Source: Kiritimatiellia bacterium
GTDB taxonomy: Bacteria > Verrucomicrobiota > Kiritimatiellia > RFP12 > UBA1067
Assembly: GCA_017450695.1 (NCBI GenBank)
Contig: JAFSTA010000129.1
Coordinates: forward strand, 1-41,029
Direction of reading: 5' to 3'
Length of the DNA stretch: 41,029 nucleotides
The notes under the pieces were generated by a model. The model made no database searches. It saw only the letters and a program-made list of their open reading frames with translations, and had not been told where the DNA came from. Position numbers and translations under genes: made by a program. Shown here piece after piece: positions 24,820 through 35,342 of this stretch; position 1 is the first letter of the stretch, and each line of letters starts with the position of its first letter.

Positions 24820-26324
24820 ATGTGAATCCGATTCTGCGGGAAAAACTGGCATCGTTGCCTACGAAACCCGGTTGCTACATCATGCGGGACCGGAAAGGCA
24901 CGATCATCTATGTCGGCAAGGCGGTCAATCTCCGCCGCCGCGTCCAGAGCTATTTCCGCGAATCCTCCCTCCGCACGGCTCCGCCGAAGGTGCGGAGCAT
25001 GGTTCACTCCGTGGCCGATCTGGAGACCGTTATCGTCCGCAACGAGGCTGAGGCGTTGTTGACGGAATCCAATCTGATCAAGCAGTACCGTCCCCATTTC
25101 AACATCCTCATGCGCGACGACAAGCGTTACCTGGCCCTGCGCGCCGATCCGGGCGACCCCGTGCCGCGTATCACGACCTGCCGGATCATTCGCGACGACA
25201 ACGCCCTCTATTTCGGTCCGTTCCCGTCCGGAACGGTCGTGCGTACCGTCTTGGACTTTACCGAGAAGCGGTACGGGCTTCGTCGCTGTTCCCCGATCCA
25301 GCCGGACGAGGAGACCTACCGCCACTGCATCAACGACATCGTTCGCTTCTGCACAGCGCCGTGCGTCCACCACATCTCGGAGGCGGACTACCGGGCGCGT
25401 TTCGACGAGGCGTGCGCCTTCCTGCGCGGAGAACGGCTGGAGGTGATCGAGGAGGTGCGCCGCGAGATGTACCGCGCCTCGGACGACAAGGACTTCGAGA
25501 AGGCGTCCGCGTTGCGCGACACATGGCTGGCGTTGAAGGAGATGGTGAAGCAGAAGATCCATCTCGTCCAGCAGCCCGAACTGTTCGCGCAGGAAGCGGC
25601 GCACGGAATCCGCGAACTGCAAAAGGCGTTGAACCTGCCCGTCTTGCCCGCGTTGATCGAGGGGTACGACATCTCGAACCTCTTTGGAACGAATCAGGTG
25701 GCAAGCCTCGTCGTTTCCGTGAACGGGATTCCGGACCGCCGTCTCTACCATCGGTTCCGGATCAAGTCGGTGGTCGGCGCGGACGACCCGCGCTCGATGG
25801 CGGAGGTGATCCGGCGGCGCTATTCCCGCCAGCTCGCGGAGAATCGGAAACTGCCGGATTTGATCTTGATCGACGGCGGCCAGACGCAGTTGCGCGCGGC
25901 TCGCGCGGAACTGGACAAGCTGGGACTTTCGCATATCGCCAGCGTGGGCTTGGCGAAGCGCCAGGAAGAGATCGTGCTGGATGACGGACGCGAGAACGTG
26001 TTGTTGCCCCGTGACAGCAGTGCGCTGCAGGTGCTGACCCGGTTGCGCGACGAAGCCCACCGTTTCGCGATCACCTACCACCGCCGCTTGCGCAACCGGT
26101 TGATCCGCGAGTCCGCGCTGGACACGATTCCCGGGATCGGTCCCGCGAAAAAGAAGATGTTGCTGTCGCACTTCGGTTCGGTCACGCGGCTGGCGAACGC
26201 GCCTGTCTCCGCCTTGCTGGAGTTGCCGGGAATCACCGAGACGCTGGCGGAGGCGATTCACCGCGCCGTCTCGCCGAGCAAACATGCCTCGCCCGGCGTG
26301 AAGGCGGAGGCGAGTCTCTATTGA
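24816..26324 (+). CDS. uvrC: Excinuclease ABC subunit C, UvrC
   Basis: A 502-aa protein. UvrC makes both incisions in nucleotide excision repair as part of the UvrBC complex. Visible features are the GIY-YIG nuclease domain (GCYIM... IIYVGKAVNLRRRVQSYF, residues about 18-47), the UVR motif for UvrB contact (DKDFEKASALRD, about 224-235), the RNase-H-like C-terminal nuclease (EGYDISNL, LILIDGGQTQL) and two helix-hairpin-helix units (IPGIGPAKKKMLLSHFG, LLELPGITETLAEAI). It is about 100 residues shorter than typical UvrC, mostly between UVR and the C-terminal nuclease, but all catalytic parts are present. ATGA overlap with the TPR gene puts it in an unrelated-looking operon. Confidence 0.95.
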   Translation: MNVNPILREKLASLPTKPGCYIMRDRKGTIIYVGKAVNLRRRVQSYFRESSLRTAPPKVRSMVHSVADLETVIVRNEAEALLTESNLIKQYRPHFNILMRDDKRYLALRADPGDPVPRITTCRIIRDDNALYFGPFPSGTVVRTVLDFTEKRYGLRRCSPIQPDEETYRHCINDIVRFCTAPCVHHISEADYRARFDEACAFLRGERLEVIEEVRREMYRASDDKDFEKASALRDTWLALKEMVKQKIHLVQQPELFAQEAAHGIRELQKALNLPVLPALIEGYDISNLFGTNQVASLVVSVNGIPDRRLYHRFRIKSVVGADDPRSMAEVIRRRYSRQLAENRKLPDLILIDGGQTQLRAARAELDKLGLSHIASVGLAKRQEEIVLDDGRENVLLPRDSSALQVLTRLRDEAHRFAITYHRRLRNRLIRESALDTIPGIGPAKKKMLLSHFGSVTRLANAPVSALLELPGITETLAEAIHRAVSPSKHASPGVKAEASLY

Positions 26325-26349
26325 CACGGGACGGACGGAAGGCTTTGGG

Positions 26350-27356
<1,007 letters not shown>

Positions 27357-27372
<16 letters not shown>

Positions 27373-28160
27373 ATCAGCTGCAAGTGACCTATCGGCAGAT
27401 CGGACGTCCGCCGCTCCGTGCGGTGCGAGGCATCTCCTTCGAGTTGAACGCGGGCCAGTCGCTGGGGATTGTCGGGGAGAGCGGATGCGGGAAATCGTCG
27501 GCGGCAAAGGCGATCATCGGACTCCAGACGGAGTTCGACGGGGAGATTCGTTTCGAGGGGAAATCCGTACACAAGATGAACCGGGCGGAGCGCATCCAGT
27601 ACCGCCGGAGCGTGCAGATGGTGTTTCAGGATGCCGTCGGCTCGCTCAACCCGCACATGACCGTGCGCCAGACGCTGGAAGAGGTGCTGCGCGTACACCG
27701 TATGGTTCCAGCCGGACAAATCCCGAAACGTATTTCGGAACTGCTGGAACTGGTCAGCCTCCCGGAACGCGTGTTGGCCGCCTATCCGCGCGAGATCAGC
27801 GGGGGACAGTGCCAGCGCGTCAGCTTTGCCCGATGCCTTGCGCTGAATCCCCGCGTGATTCTGGCGGATGAACCCGTCAGCGCGCTGGATGTCTCCGTAC
27901 AGGCGCGAATCCTGAACCTGCTGCGCACCCTACAGAAAGAATTGAACCTGGCGATCCTCCTGATCTCCCACGATCTTGCCGTGGTGCGCACGATCTGCGA
28001 CCGCGTATGCGTGATGTACAAGGGGCAATTCGTGGAAACGGGTACGACGACAGCCGTGTTGGAAACCCCGCAGAACGACTACACGAAAAGCCTCCTCGCC
28101 GCAGTCCCGGACGTCAACCGCTCCCTCGACGCGGGGCGCGGGGCGCTTCGGGCCAGCTGA
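27357..28160 (+). CDS. Oligopeptide-type ABC transporter ATP-binding protein, OppF-like
   Basis: A 267-aa ABC ATPase taken from the ATG six bases after GGAGGG. It has Walker A GESGCGKSS, Q-loop VFQDAVGSLNP, signature ISGGQCQR, Walker B VILADEPVSALD and switch His in LISHDLAVV. It is the usual partner of an OppD-like subunit, forming a heterodimeric motor for a peptide importer. The C-terminal peptide-transporter extension is short. The final codons and the TGA stop are supplied by an intergenic-type repeat (CAGCTGA). It is the last gene of the operon starting at 17682. Confidence 0.9.
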
Positions 28161-28310
28161 AAGGCGGCTATGCCGCCAGCTGAGAAGCGGGGATGCTGAG
28201 AGGCTGGGAAGCGGGGAAGCTGAGAGGCGATACACTTGCCGCCGCTTATCAGAGTGTTGTTGGACGCGCCCCGTCGCGTCCACAAGCGCAGCGATTTAAT
28301 TTTTCCGCTT
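28155..28310. repeat. Intergenic modular repeat block
   Basis: The block has GGCGGC-tat-GCCGCC (28163-28177), GCTGAGAGGC/GGGGAAGC direct repeats (28178-28230), hairpin GGACGCG-ccccgt-CGCGTCC (28262-28281) and an AAGCGCAGCGATT unit (about 28284) shared with 30281. It starts inside the OppF-like coding region. Bases 28161-28385 hold no gene. Confidence 0.7.
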
Positions 28311-28385
28311 CCCCGATCCGCACGGCGAAACAACGTCGATTCGGTGACGATTCCCAGCGGTGTTTGCGCAGTCGAGGAAAACCGA

Positions 28386-28414
28386 TTGAAGGGGAACAGA
28401 CGGTTTGCTAAAAT
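28386..28414 (+). promoter_or_regulatory. Promoter preceding the RHS remnant
   Basis: TTGAAG (28386-28391) and TAAAAT (28409-28414) are 17 bases apart, with extended form TTTGCTAAAAT. The same arrangement, TTGATG-17-TAGAAT, precedes the second RHS remnant on the minus strand at 38333-38361. Confidence 0.55.
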
Positions 28415-28798
28415 GAACCGCGTGATGATGAGAACGAGACAGATCAGGATTCCGAAAACACGCCGCGACTCGGACACGTCCGCCGTGGAATCGTCCATGC
28501 GCTCGTTGCCGCGAACGGCTCGGTCGCCATCTCGTATTCCTGCGACTCATTGGGCAACCCGACGGCGGAAGCCAGAAATTTTAAGTGGACGGAAGACAGT
28601 TTCCCCCCTTTCAAAACCGATCAATCAGGGAATCTTGCGGAGGTGTATAAGAAAAATGGCAACAACGGATGGGGTGAGATAAAAGCAAGTTGGGATTTCT
28701 GCGAGGGAGAACAGAAATTGGAATTTGGGTCTAAAAGTCGTTCAGGAAATGGCTTAGGAATAGGTTCGAAACGGGGTAAGTTCGGGGAGGACAGATGA
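28412..28798 (+). pseudogene. RHS-repeat remnant with C-terminal tip
   Basis: An open frame from 28412 contains VHALVAANGSVAISY followed by CDSLGNPTAEARN, a typical RHS/YD unit. An unrelated C-terminal tip of about 80 residues follows, rich in Lys, Gly and Asn and ending GEDR. There is no long RHS core or shell upstream; the 5' end matches the fragment at 38220-38334, but in another reading frame near 28480, so the piece is frameshifted and probably derived. It looks like an orphan RHS C-terminal tip left by recombination. Its TGA overlaps the ATG of the next gene (ATGA at 28795), as is common for effector-immunity pairs. Confidence 0.55.
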
Positions 28799-30151
28799 AG
28801 GATATGGGCAAGGTTTGTATATTGTGGCTCTGGATGATCTTCCCATGCGGGTTACTGCCGTTGAATTCTTTTTGCTCTGATGCGCATCCTGTCGAAAATG
28901 TACTGTTGAAAATCGGAACCAGGTGTAATCCGTTTTCGTTCGCGTCTCCAGCGTTTGGTAACGGTCCAACCCACCACTATGACATGGCCCGCCTGGATGC
29001 TGCGGAAACAAACCGGGTCTATACATTCAGCAGGCGGCTTCCGGCGGGGGAGTTCGGGAGGCTTTGTACGGGAAGACCTTTGTCATGACTCGGTGGATCT
29101 TTACTTTCGGGACGAGAAGGGTCTCCCCCCGATCCTCGAAGCCGTGAAATTTTATGCCGCCCCCGCGCCTGGAGGATGGCGATGGAAGTGGGACGCGGGG
29201 ATTCCCCGGATGAGTTTCAGGGAAGCTGCGGCTTCTTATCCTGAGCAGGTCTGGGATAAAAGCCCATTGAACTTCGTGAGGGTGGATGGAACCCGGTATG
29301 GATGGACGAATCGGATTTACGTTCTCCGGTTTGAGGGGACGAATCATACCTCCACGCTTGCCGTGGAACGGTCTGTGTATAACGATGGAATAAGGGACGG
29401 TGGATCGATGTCTCGCGGCGGTGAAATGAGACCGTCTGACGTGTTCACCTTCCGGAAGCATCTCGAACCTCCGATTTATGGAGGGCGGATAAATACTTCG
29501 CCATACAAACCGGCGGCGAGGGAAATAACGAAAAAACAGCAGATTTGTTCGTCCAGTCGAAGTTACGCGGATTTTCTTGCCTTGACGGATGCCCGTCTTG
29601 AAAGATTCCAATTTCGGTTTGACCACCGGTTCTCCCCAAGTGCCCTGTGGGTGAAAATTTATTCCCATCCGTCCGGTATGCAGTCATGGTTTGCAATTCA
29701 CCCTTATGACGAGGACTTTGCTCGCGCGTTCATAACCCATTGTTTTCAGGATTGCAGGGGAATTCCCGCTGCGACAATAAGGTGGCGCAAGGGATTTGCC
29801 GGTTATACAAGTGAAAGGGTGTCTGGAATAAATTTGAAATCGAGTATTGTTCAAGAGGCGTTGTCATGTGGCGATATGGTCTATTTGGACGAAACGCATT
29901 TCCTTGGAATGATCCCAGTTCGCGAAACGATGAATACGCTGGACGGGCAAAGAAGAATTTACAATGTTGGCGAATACGATTATTTCCTGTTTGAAAACGG
30001 GCGGTTACAGAGTGTCATGTTTTCGCAGTTCCCCGGAATGGAAGATATTTGGCATCTGCTCTGGTTTGCGGGAATGGCATCACGCTGGGAACGTGATGAT
30101 GAGTATGCGGGAACTTACGTGCAACCTAAATACGGAGCGGAAGAATTCTGA
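28795..30151 (+). pseudogene. Exported protein gene with one-base frameshift, possible RHS-tip partner
   Basis: The first reading frame (28795-29088) encodes a signal peptide (VCILWLWMIFPCGLLPLNSFCS) and about 60 mature residues. The second frame, shifted by one base, continues to 30151. Removing one G from the GGGGG run at 29046-29050 joins them as a 451-aa protein (452 codons including the stop), so the break is a single extra base. The long downstream part contains DLYFRDEKGLPP, an FRFDHRFSPSALWVKIY segment and a C-terminal YDYFLFENGRLQSVMF. No family is recognised. GGGGAGG precedes the ATG. The coupling to the RHS tip suggests an immunity role. The frameshift may be a sequencing error. 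Confidence 0.55.
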
Positions 30152-30174
30152 CTGATGGATCACGCCGAATCGAA

Positions 30175-30320
30175 AACAATCGCCTCCGTCGGAGGCTTTC
30201 AATCGGCGCGGGTGCCTTGTCGCTTTTCGGAGTGTTGTTGGACGCGCCCTGTCGCGTCCATAAGCGCACTTTCATTTTTAAAGCGCAGCGATTGAAAGCC
30301 GCGCCAGCGGCGATTGAATC
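30175..30320. repeat. Intergenic modular repeat block
   Basis: The block contains GCCTCC-gtc-GGAGGC (30182-30196), GGACGCG-ccctgt-CGCGTCC (30240-30259) and GATTGAAA-GCCGC-gcca-GCGGC-GATTGAAT (30290-30319). The first and third share flanks in opposite orientation but have different paired stems. A TAAAAT box with extended TTTGG follows at 30348-30353. No gene is present between 30152 and 30530. Confidence 0.7.
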
Positions 30321-30378
30321 TTTCCTTTCTCCCTCCGGGCGGTTTGGTAAAATGGACAGCGCGGGAATGAAGTGCCGG

Positions 30379-30407
30379 TTGCAGGCGTGACCGTAATTTG
30401 CTAGACT
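30379..30407 (+). promoter_or_regulatory. Promoter of the strand-repeat surface protein
   Basis: TTGCAG (30379-30384) and TAGACT (30402-30407) are separated by 17 bases, with extended form TTTGCTAGACT. Transcription would start near 30414, leaving a leader of about 115 bases. Confidence 0.65.
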
Positions 30408-30530
30408 ATTTCCCACTAACAAACAAGGGCGCGGGCATTTGCCCTGCAACGGGTGTCGCAGTTGGCAGCGCCCGGCGGGCGGGGTGGTTCGGAAGAGAAG
30501 TCGCGAGTAGGATTGATCAAGGAGATTGGT

Positions 30531-33500
30531 ATGCAGGACATGGATTTCACGGTCAAGGGATTCATGCGGATGATCCGCAGAATGGCGCTGTGCGGTTGCG
30601 TGTGCATCGGGCTGTCCGCGAGCGGGGTGACGCGCAACTGGTCGGCGGCAGACGGTTTTGTGGACGTCGCGACCAACTGGAACGGCAACATTCCTCCGAC
30701 ACAGGGCAGCGGCAGCACCGCCGGGGATACGGCGTACTTTACCGGTTCCGGGAACAAGACCGTGCGGTTCCCGTCCGGGGGCTGGACCGACACGGGCATC
30801 TACTACTTCGCGAAGGACATTGCGGCCGGCAATACGTTGACCTTTGACGCGACGGGCACCTGGTGGCTCTTGGGACCCGGAACCTACCCGGCCTACTGGC
30901 AGATCTTCACGATGTGCGGCGGACCGAGCGGCGTTTCCTACCCGCATATCCTCGAAGTCCGCTTCAACAGCGAGTCCCCGACGACCTCGTACCCGGTGTT
31001 CAAGTTGACGGACGGGATCGTCCGTCTCACGCCGGACATCAACAACGGCTCCGTGCTGGAACTGGCGCGTGGAACCTGGGATTTTTACGAGGCGGGCGGA
31101 ACCGCCACGGAGAGGAACATCCTCAATTGCTTTGCGGCGGCGGCTTCGCGCGCCCAGGACAAGATCATCCTTCGCGACGGCACCACGCTGAAGGGCGGTA
31201 CGATTTCTCTCTCCCCCGGGGCCAACATGGCGGACTCCCTCTTCCTGGTGGAGGGCGGTTCCCATTTCCTGCGGACGGTCAACATCGGGGCGGGATCGTC
31301 CGCCAATCCCTCGCGGATGCGGATTGAGGGCGGAACGGTTGCGGTTGGCAGCGCGGTGCAGGTCGGAAACCGCACGTCGGCCCGCGTGAACGAATTGATC
31401 CTGACGGGAACGGGGACCCTGCTGGCGACCAACCTCCATGTGGGAACCTCGGCGCGCTCGACGGGGACATTCTCGATGGACGGCGACACGACACTGGAGG
31501 TCCGCCAGTTGTCGGTCGGCTACGGCAGCGGTTCCTACGGGGGAACCGGAACGGTGACGATTGCGGGACAGGCCTGCGCTTCGGTGTCGGGAAACCTGCA
31601 GTTGGGCGGATACGCCTCCGTCTCGGACGGATACGGGAAGCTGACGCTGACGGATGACGCGGTGGTCACGGTCGGCGGGTACGTCTGGCCGGGGAACGGC
31701 AAGGGCAACGCATACGGCGAGGTGATCGTGGGCGGCAACGCGGAACTGCTTGCCACCAGCACAAGCGACAGCAACGGCGGCATCCAGATCGCCACGTCGG
31801 GCGGGACGGGCAAACTGACCGTGGCGGAGAACGGGCGCGTCGTGACGGCGGCGCGCGTCACCGTCTCCCACAATCCGTCCGGTTCGGGCGAGCTGACGCT
31901 CTCCGGCAACGGCGAGCTGACGACGACGAGCGACGCGGGCTTCATCCTCGGACGGTCGAAGGACACGCACGCGACCGTGCGTATCCGCGACAACGCCCGG
32001 CTGGTCTGTTCCGGCAACTGCCTTTCGTCGGATGTCGGTCTCTCGACATCCGGCAACTGGCGGTTCGGGAACAACAATGCGGCGGAAGCCCGTCTCTTCC
32101 TGGAGGGCGGCGAGATCTCTTTCCCGCAGGGTATCTTTTACGTCGGCGGCACAAACTCGATCGTCCGGTTCGACGGCGGCGAGACCACGTTCCACCAGTG
32201 GAACCTGACGGGGGAACCGCAGAACGGAATTACCGATCCCGCGTGGATTCTGCCGACGAACACGCTCTACATCACGGCGGGCGAGCATCGCGTGACGGGA
32301 TACAACGGGCAAAACACCTCGGTTTCAATCGGCAACACCAACGGCAACATCTGCGTCGAGATGAGCGGCGGCAGGGTGATTGCCAATTCCTGTGTCCGGC
32401 TGGGCGTGGGCAAGACGATGAGCGGGAGCGGAGCGCCGGACGCGGGTACGGACCACCCGGCGGTTTTCCGGATGCGCGGCGGCACCTTCACCATCAACCA
32501 GCGGAACAATAGCGCAACCGGGGACTCGAAGTTCATCTGCTCTCTCAGCGGCGAGGTTTCCTCCGTCCTGGAGTTCACCGGCGGCGAGATCGCCGCGCTC
32601 TGTCTTCGCGGCGGCAGCGGCACTGCCACCCTCCTTGCCGACGGCGGCACCTTCACGGTATTCGGCGCTGTCAGCGGGACGGCGGCGCTGGAGCGTTTCA
32701 CCCGTGCGATTCTCGGCACCAACGGACTGACCGTCGCCGTGCAGCAGGGCGTGACGGCTGAGACCAAGCAGACGTTCACGGACGCGGACGGCGTGCAGGG
32801 GCTTTTCACCAAGACAGGCGCGGGGACGCTGCTGGTCTCCGCCACCTCCTCGCACGCGAAGACGATCGTCTCGGAGGGGACGCTCACGGGAAGTCTCGCC
32901 ACCCTCACCTACGGCAGGGAGGTGACGCTCGCCTCCGGCGCCACGCTGGATCTTTCCGGAACGGCGACGACGCTCGCCGCCGATTCCCTGACGTTGGGGA
33001 CGGGCGGCGTGAAGCCGGCGGTCATCCGCCTGGACACGGGGGATGTACTGGACGTCTCCCAGAATGGTGGCTTTTCCATTCACGGCAAAGCGGCTCTGCT
33101 GTTGACCGATTCATCCACCGCCGGAACCTATCCGGTCCTCCGCGTGGCGGGAACCTTGGCGGCGGGCGCGCTCGACAACCTCTCGGTCGCGAACGAGACC
33201 GCCGCACGCGGCTATGCGTTCACCACGGCGGAAGAAAACGGCGTGACCGTTGTCTCCCTCACGATCTCGGAACAGGCGGTGACGGACAACACATGGACGG
33301 GTACGGCCGGAAGCGTGTGGGACGAGACGGATTTCACCCAGCCCCCGACCGCCTACCAGCGGTATTCTTTTCCGGGCGACGCCACCTCTTTCTCCGTCTC
33401 CGTCCCGAATGAAACGGCGGTGCAGCAGATCACGCTGGCGGGGAATTACACGTTCTCCGGCGGTTCCTTTCGTCTGCCGACGGGAATCGGCGCGACGGCC

Positions 33501-35342
33501 GGCACGAGCACGGTGAACACGCCGCTGCACCTCTCCGGAGCCTCCGCAGATTTCGGTATCGCGGCTTCCGCCGATGTCACGCTCGGTGCGGCTGTCAGTG
33601 GAACGGGCGTCTCCGCCGTGAAAACCGGCGGCGGACGCCTGCACCTGACGGCGGCCAGCCCGCTCTACGACGGCGCATGGACGCTCTCCGGCGGATTGCT
33701 GGAGTTCACCGACCCGCTTGCCTTTGGAACGACGGAGAACGTGCGTCCCCTGACCATCACGGCGGGAACCCTGCGTTATGCGGGAAATACGGCGGCCACG
33801 CTGGAACGCGCCATTTCCGTGCGGACCGGTTCGAATGAGGGGCGCGTGATTTTGGACACGGCTAACGACCTGACCGTCTGCGGCGCGTACTCCTCCGTCG
33901 GCGGTCTGATCAAACGGGGCGACGGGACGTTGGTGCTGGATCTTCCGGCCGGTTCTCACACGCTGGGTTCCGGAACCGAAAACCAGTCCGACGGCGTGAT
34001 CTGGTCGCTTGAGGACACCGTCTATGATCCGCCTTCCGCTTCCACGGGAAACCAGGCGGGACTGCAGATTCTCAACGGCACACTCCGCGTCCAAGGGGAG
34101 GGGAGGAGCGCCACGACCGTCGCGCAAACCCAGCGGACGAATATCGGTACGGGCTATGCCGGGCAACTCGCGGAAACCCGTCTGGAAATCGCCGACTGCA
34201 CCTATACGCAGGGTGGGCCGTTACGTGCGCTGTGCGTCGGATACAATGCGGCGACCTCCGCGCCGAAACATCCCGCGCTCTCGCTGACCAACAGCACCTT
34301 CTGGTGCAACACGGTTGACCTGGGATCGACCAGCGCCGGAAATGCGATCTACCCCACGCTGGAGGTCATCGACTCTTCGATGGAATTGCAGTACGCGCTC
34401 AACATCGGCGTGGCGAAGGATACCGTACACCCGCGCGTCGTGATCGGTCGGAACGCGGAGGTGTACCAATACCGCGCCAGCGGCTCCACTCTCGGCATCA
34501 CGTTTGCGCGCGACGTCGATGTCACCGTCACCGACGGCGGCATCTTGCGGGCGGAGCGGAACGGTTCCGGGGGGAAGGGAATGCAAATCACCTCTGGCGC
34601 ATGGGGAACCGTGCGCGTCACCAACGGCGGCGTTTTGCAGACGACGCACTTCACCTCGGAGAACACCGGGGCGACAGAGGAGAAGCACCTCGATTTCATC
34701 TTCGACGGCGGGAAGTTGGAGATGCGCGGCGGCGGCACGACCACGTTCGCGGTTCCCGCCTGTCAAGGTTTCACCACGCAGGGAAACGGCATGGAGGTTT
34801 ACATCGGAGGCTCGATACACCACGCCTTCGCCACCCCGTTCCGCGGCACCGGCACGGTCACGAAAACCGGTGCCGGGATTCTGGCTCTCGCCGCGGTTTC
34901 CGACAACGGGGATGTCTTCCGGCAGACGGGCGACACGATCCTTGCCGAGGGCGCGATCGATCTGGGCGGGACGACCGCCGGATTCGCGGCGATTCGCGGA
35001 ACGGGTGTGATCTCGAACGGAACGCTCTCCGCCCATTCCCGGTTGGCGGTCACGCTGGACGGAACGGAGTCCGGCGTGCTTCGCTTCGGTAGCGACCTCT
35101 CCCTGCCCGCGAATCTCACCGTCCGGATCGAAAGCCCGAACGGGGAGGACGGGTACCAGGCCTATCGCGAATCCGGCGAGGAGATTCCCGTCGCGGTTCT
35201 CGCGGGATGCGACACGCCGGATGTCTCCGGATGGATACCCAAGTTGGATTCCACACGCTGCACGGCTTTCTTCACGGTGGAGAACTCGGTCATCTACGCA
35301 ACGGTGATCGGCATCCACGGACTGATCCTGCAGGTTCGTTGA
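30531..35342 (+). CDS. Giant secreted protein with autotransporter-type strand repeats
   Basis: A 1603-aa protein. The ATG follows AAGGAGA by six bases. The N-terminus is basic then hydrophobic (IRRMALCGCVCIGLSASGV), consistent with a signal peptide. The whole length is Gly/Thr/Ala-rich short beta-strands. Units of the passenger-associated strand repeat type, KTGAGTLLVSATSS, KTGGGRLHLTAASPLYDGAW, KRGDGTLVLDLPAG and KTGAGILALAAVSDN, occur near residues 760, 1030, 1128 and 1444. No C-terminal 12-strand barrel or terminal aromatic residue of a classical autotransporter is seen, so it is probably a surface or released beta-helix adhesin or glycan-binding protein using another export path. Confidence 0.8.
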   Translation: MQDMDFTVKGFMRMIRRMALCGCVCIGLSASGVTRNWSAADGFVDVATNWNGNIPPTQGSGSTAGDTAYFTGSGNKTVRFPSGGWTDTGIYYFAKDIAAGNTLTFDATGTWWLLGPGTYPAYWQIFTMCGGPSGVSYPHILEVRFNSESPTTSYPVFKLTDGIVRLTPDINNGSVLELARGTWDFYEAGGTATERNILNCFAAAASRAQDKIILRDGTTLKGGTISLSPGANMADSLFLVEGGSHFLRTVNIGAGSSANPSRMRIEGGTVAVGSAVQVGNRTSARVNELILTGTGTLLATNLHVGTSARSTGTFSMDGDTTLEVRQLSVGYGSGSYGGTGTVTIAGQACASVSGNLQLGGYASVSDGYGKLTLTDDAVVTVGGYVWPGNGKGNAYGEVIVGGNAELLATSTSDSNGGIQIATSGGTGKLTVAENGRVVTAARVTVSHNPSGSGELTLSGNGELTTTSDAGFILGRSKDTHATVRIRDNARLVCSGNCLSSDVGLSTSGNWRFGNNNAAEARLFLEGGEISFPQGIFYVGGTNSIVRFDGGETTFHQWNLTGEPQNGITDPAWILPTNTLYITAGEHRVTGYNGQNTSVSIGNTNGNICVEMSGGRVIANSCVRLGVGKTMSGSGAPDAGTDHPAVFRMRGGTFTINQRNNSATGDSKFICSLSGEVSSVLEFTGGEIAALCLRGGSGTATLLADGGTFTVFGAVSGTAALERFTRAILGTNGLTVAVQQGVTAETKQTFTDADGVQGLFTKTGAGTLLVSATSSHAKTIVSEGTLTGSLATLTYGREVTLASGATLDLSGTATTLAADSLTLGTGGVKPAVIRLDTGDVLDVSQNGGFSIHGKAALLLTDSSTAGTYPVLRVAGTLAAGALDNLSVANETAARGYAFTTAEENGVTVVSLTISEQAVTDNTWTGTAGSVWDETDFTQPPTAYQRYSFPGDATSFSVSVPNETAVQQITLAGNYTFSGGSFRLPTGIGATAGTSTVNTPLHLSGASADFGIAASADVTLGAAVSGTGVSAVKTGGGRLHLTAASPLYDGAWTLSGGLLEFTDPLAFGTTENVRPLTITAGTLRYAGNTAATLERAISVRTGSNEGRVILDTANDLTVCGAYSSVGGLIKRGDGTLVLDLPAGSHTLGSGTENQSDGVIWSLEDTVYDPPSASTGNQAGLQILNGTLRVQGEGRSATTVAQTQRTNIGTGYAGQLAETRLEIADCTYTQGGPLRALCVGYNAATSAPKHPALSLTNSTFWCNTVDLGSTSAGNAIYPTLEVIDSSMELQYALNIGVAKDTVHPRVVIGRNAEVYQYRASGSTLGITFARDVDVTVTDGGILRAERNGSGGKGMQITSGAWGTVRVTNGGVLQTTHFTSENTGATEEKHLDFIFDGGKLEMRGGGTTTFAVPACQGFTTQGNGMEVYIGGSIHHAFATPFRGTGTVTKTGAGILALAAVSDNGDVFRQTGDTILAEGAIDLGGTTAGFAAIRGTGVISNGTLSAHSRLAVTLDGTESGVLRFGSDLSLPANLTVRIESPNGEDGYQAYRESGEEIPVAVLAGCDTPDVSGWIPKLDSTRCTAFFTVENSVIYATVIGIHGLILQVR

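Noticed and set aside
30126-35318. Long minus-strand open frames antisense to the strand-repeat protein
   Set aside because: They have Arg/Gly-rich composition without motifs. They mirror the Gly/Thr-rich coding of the real gene and contain no ribosome binding site.
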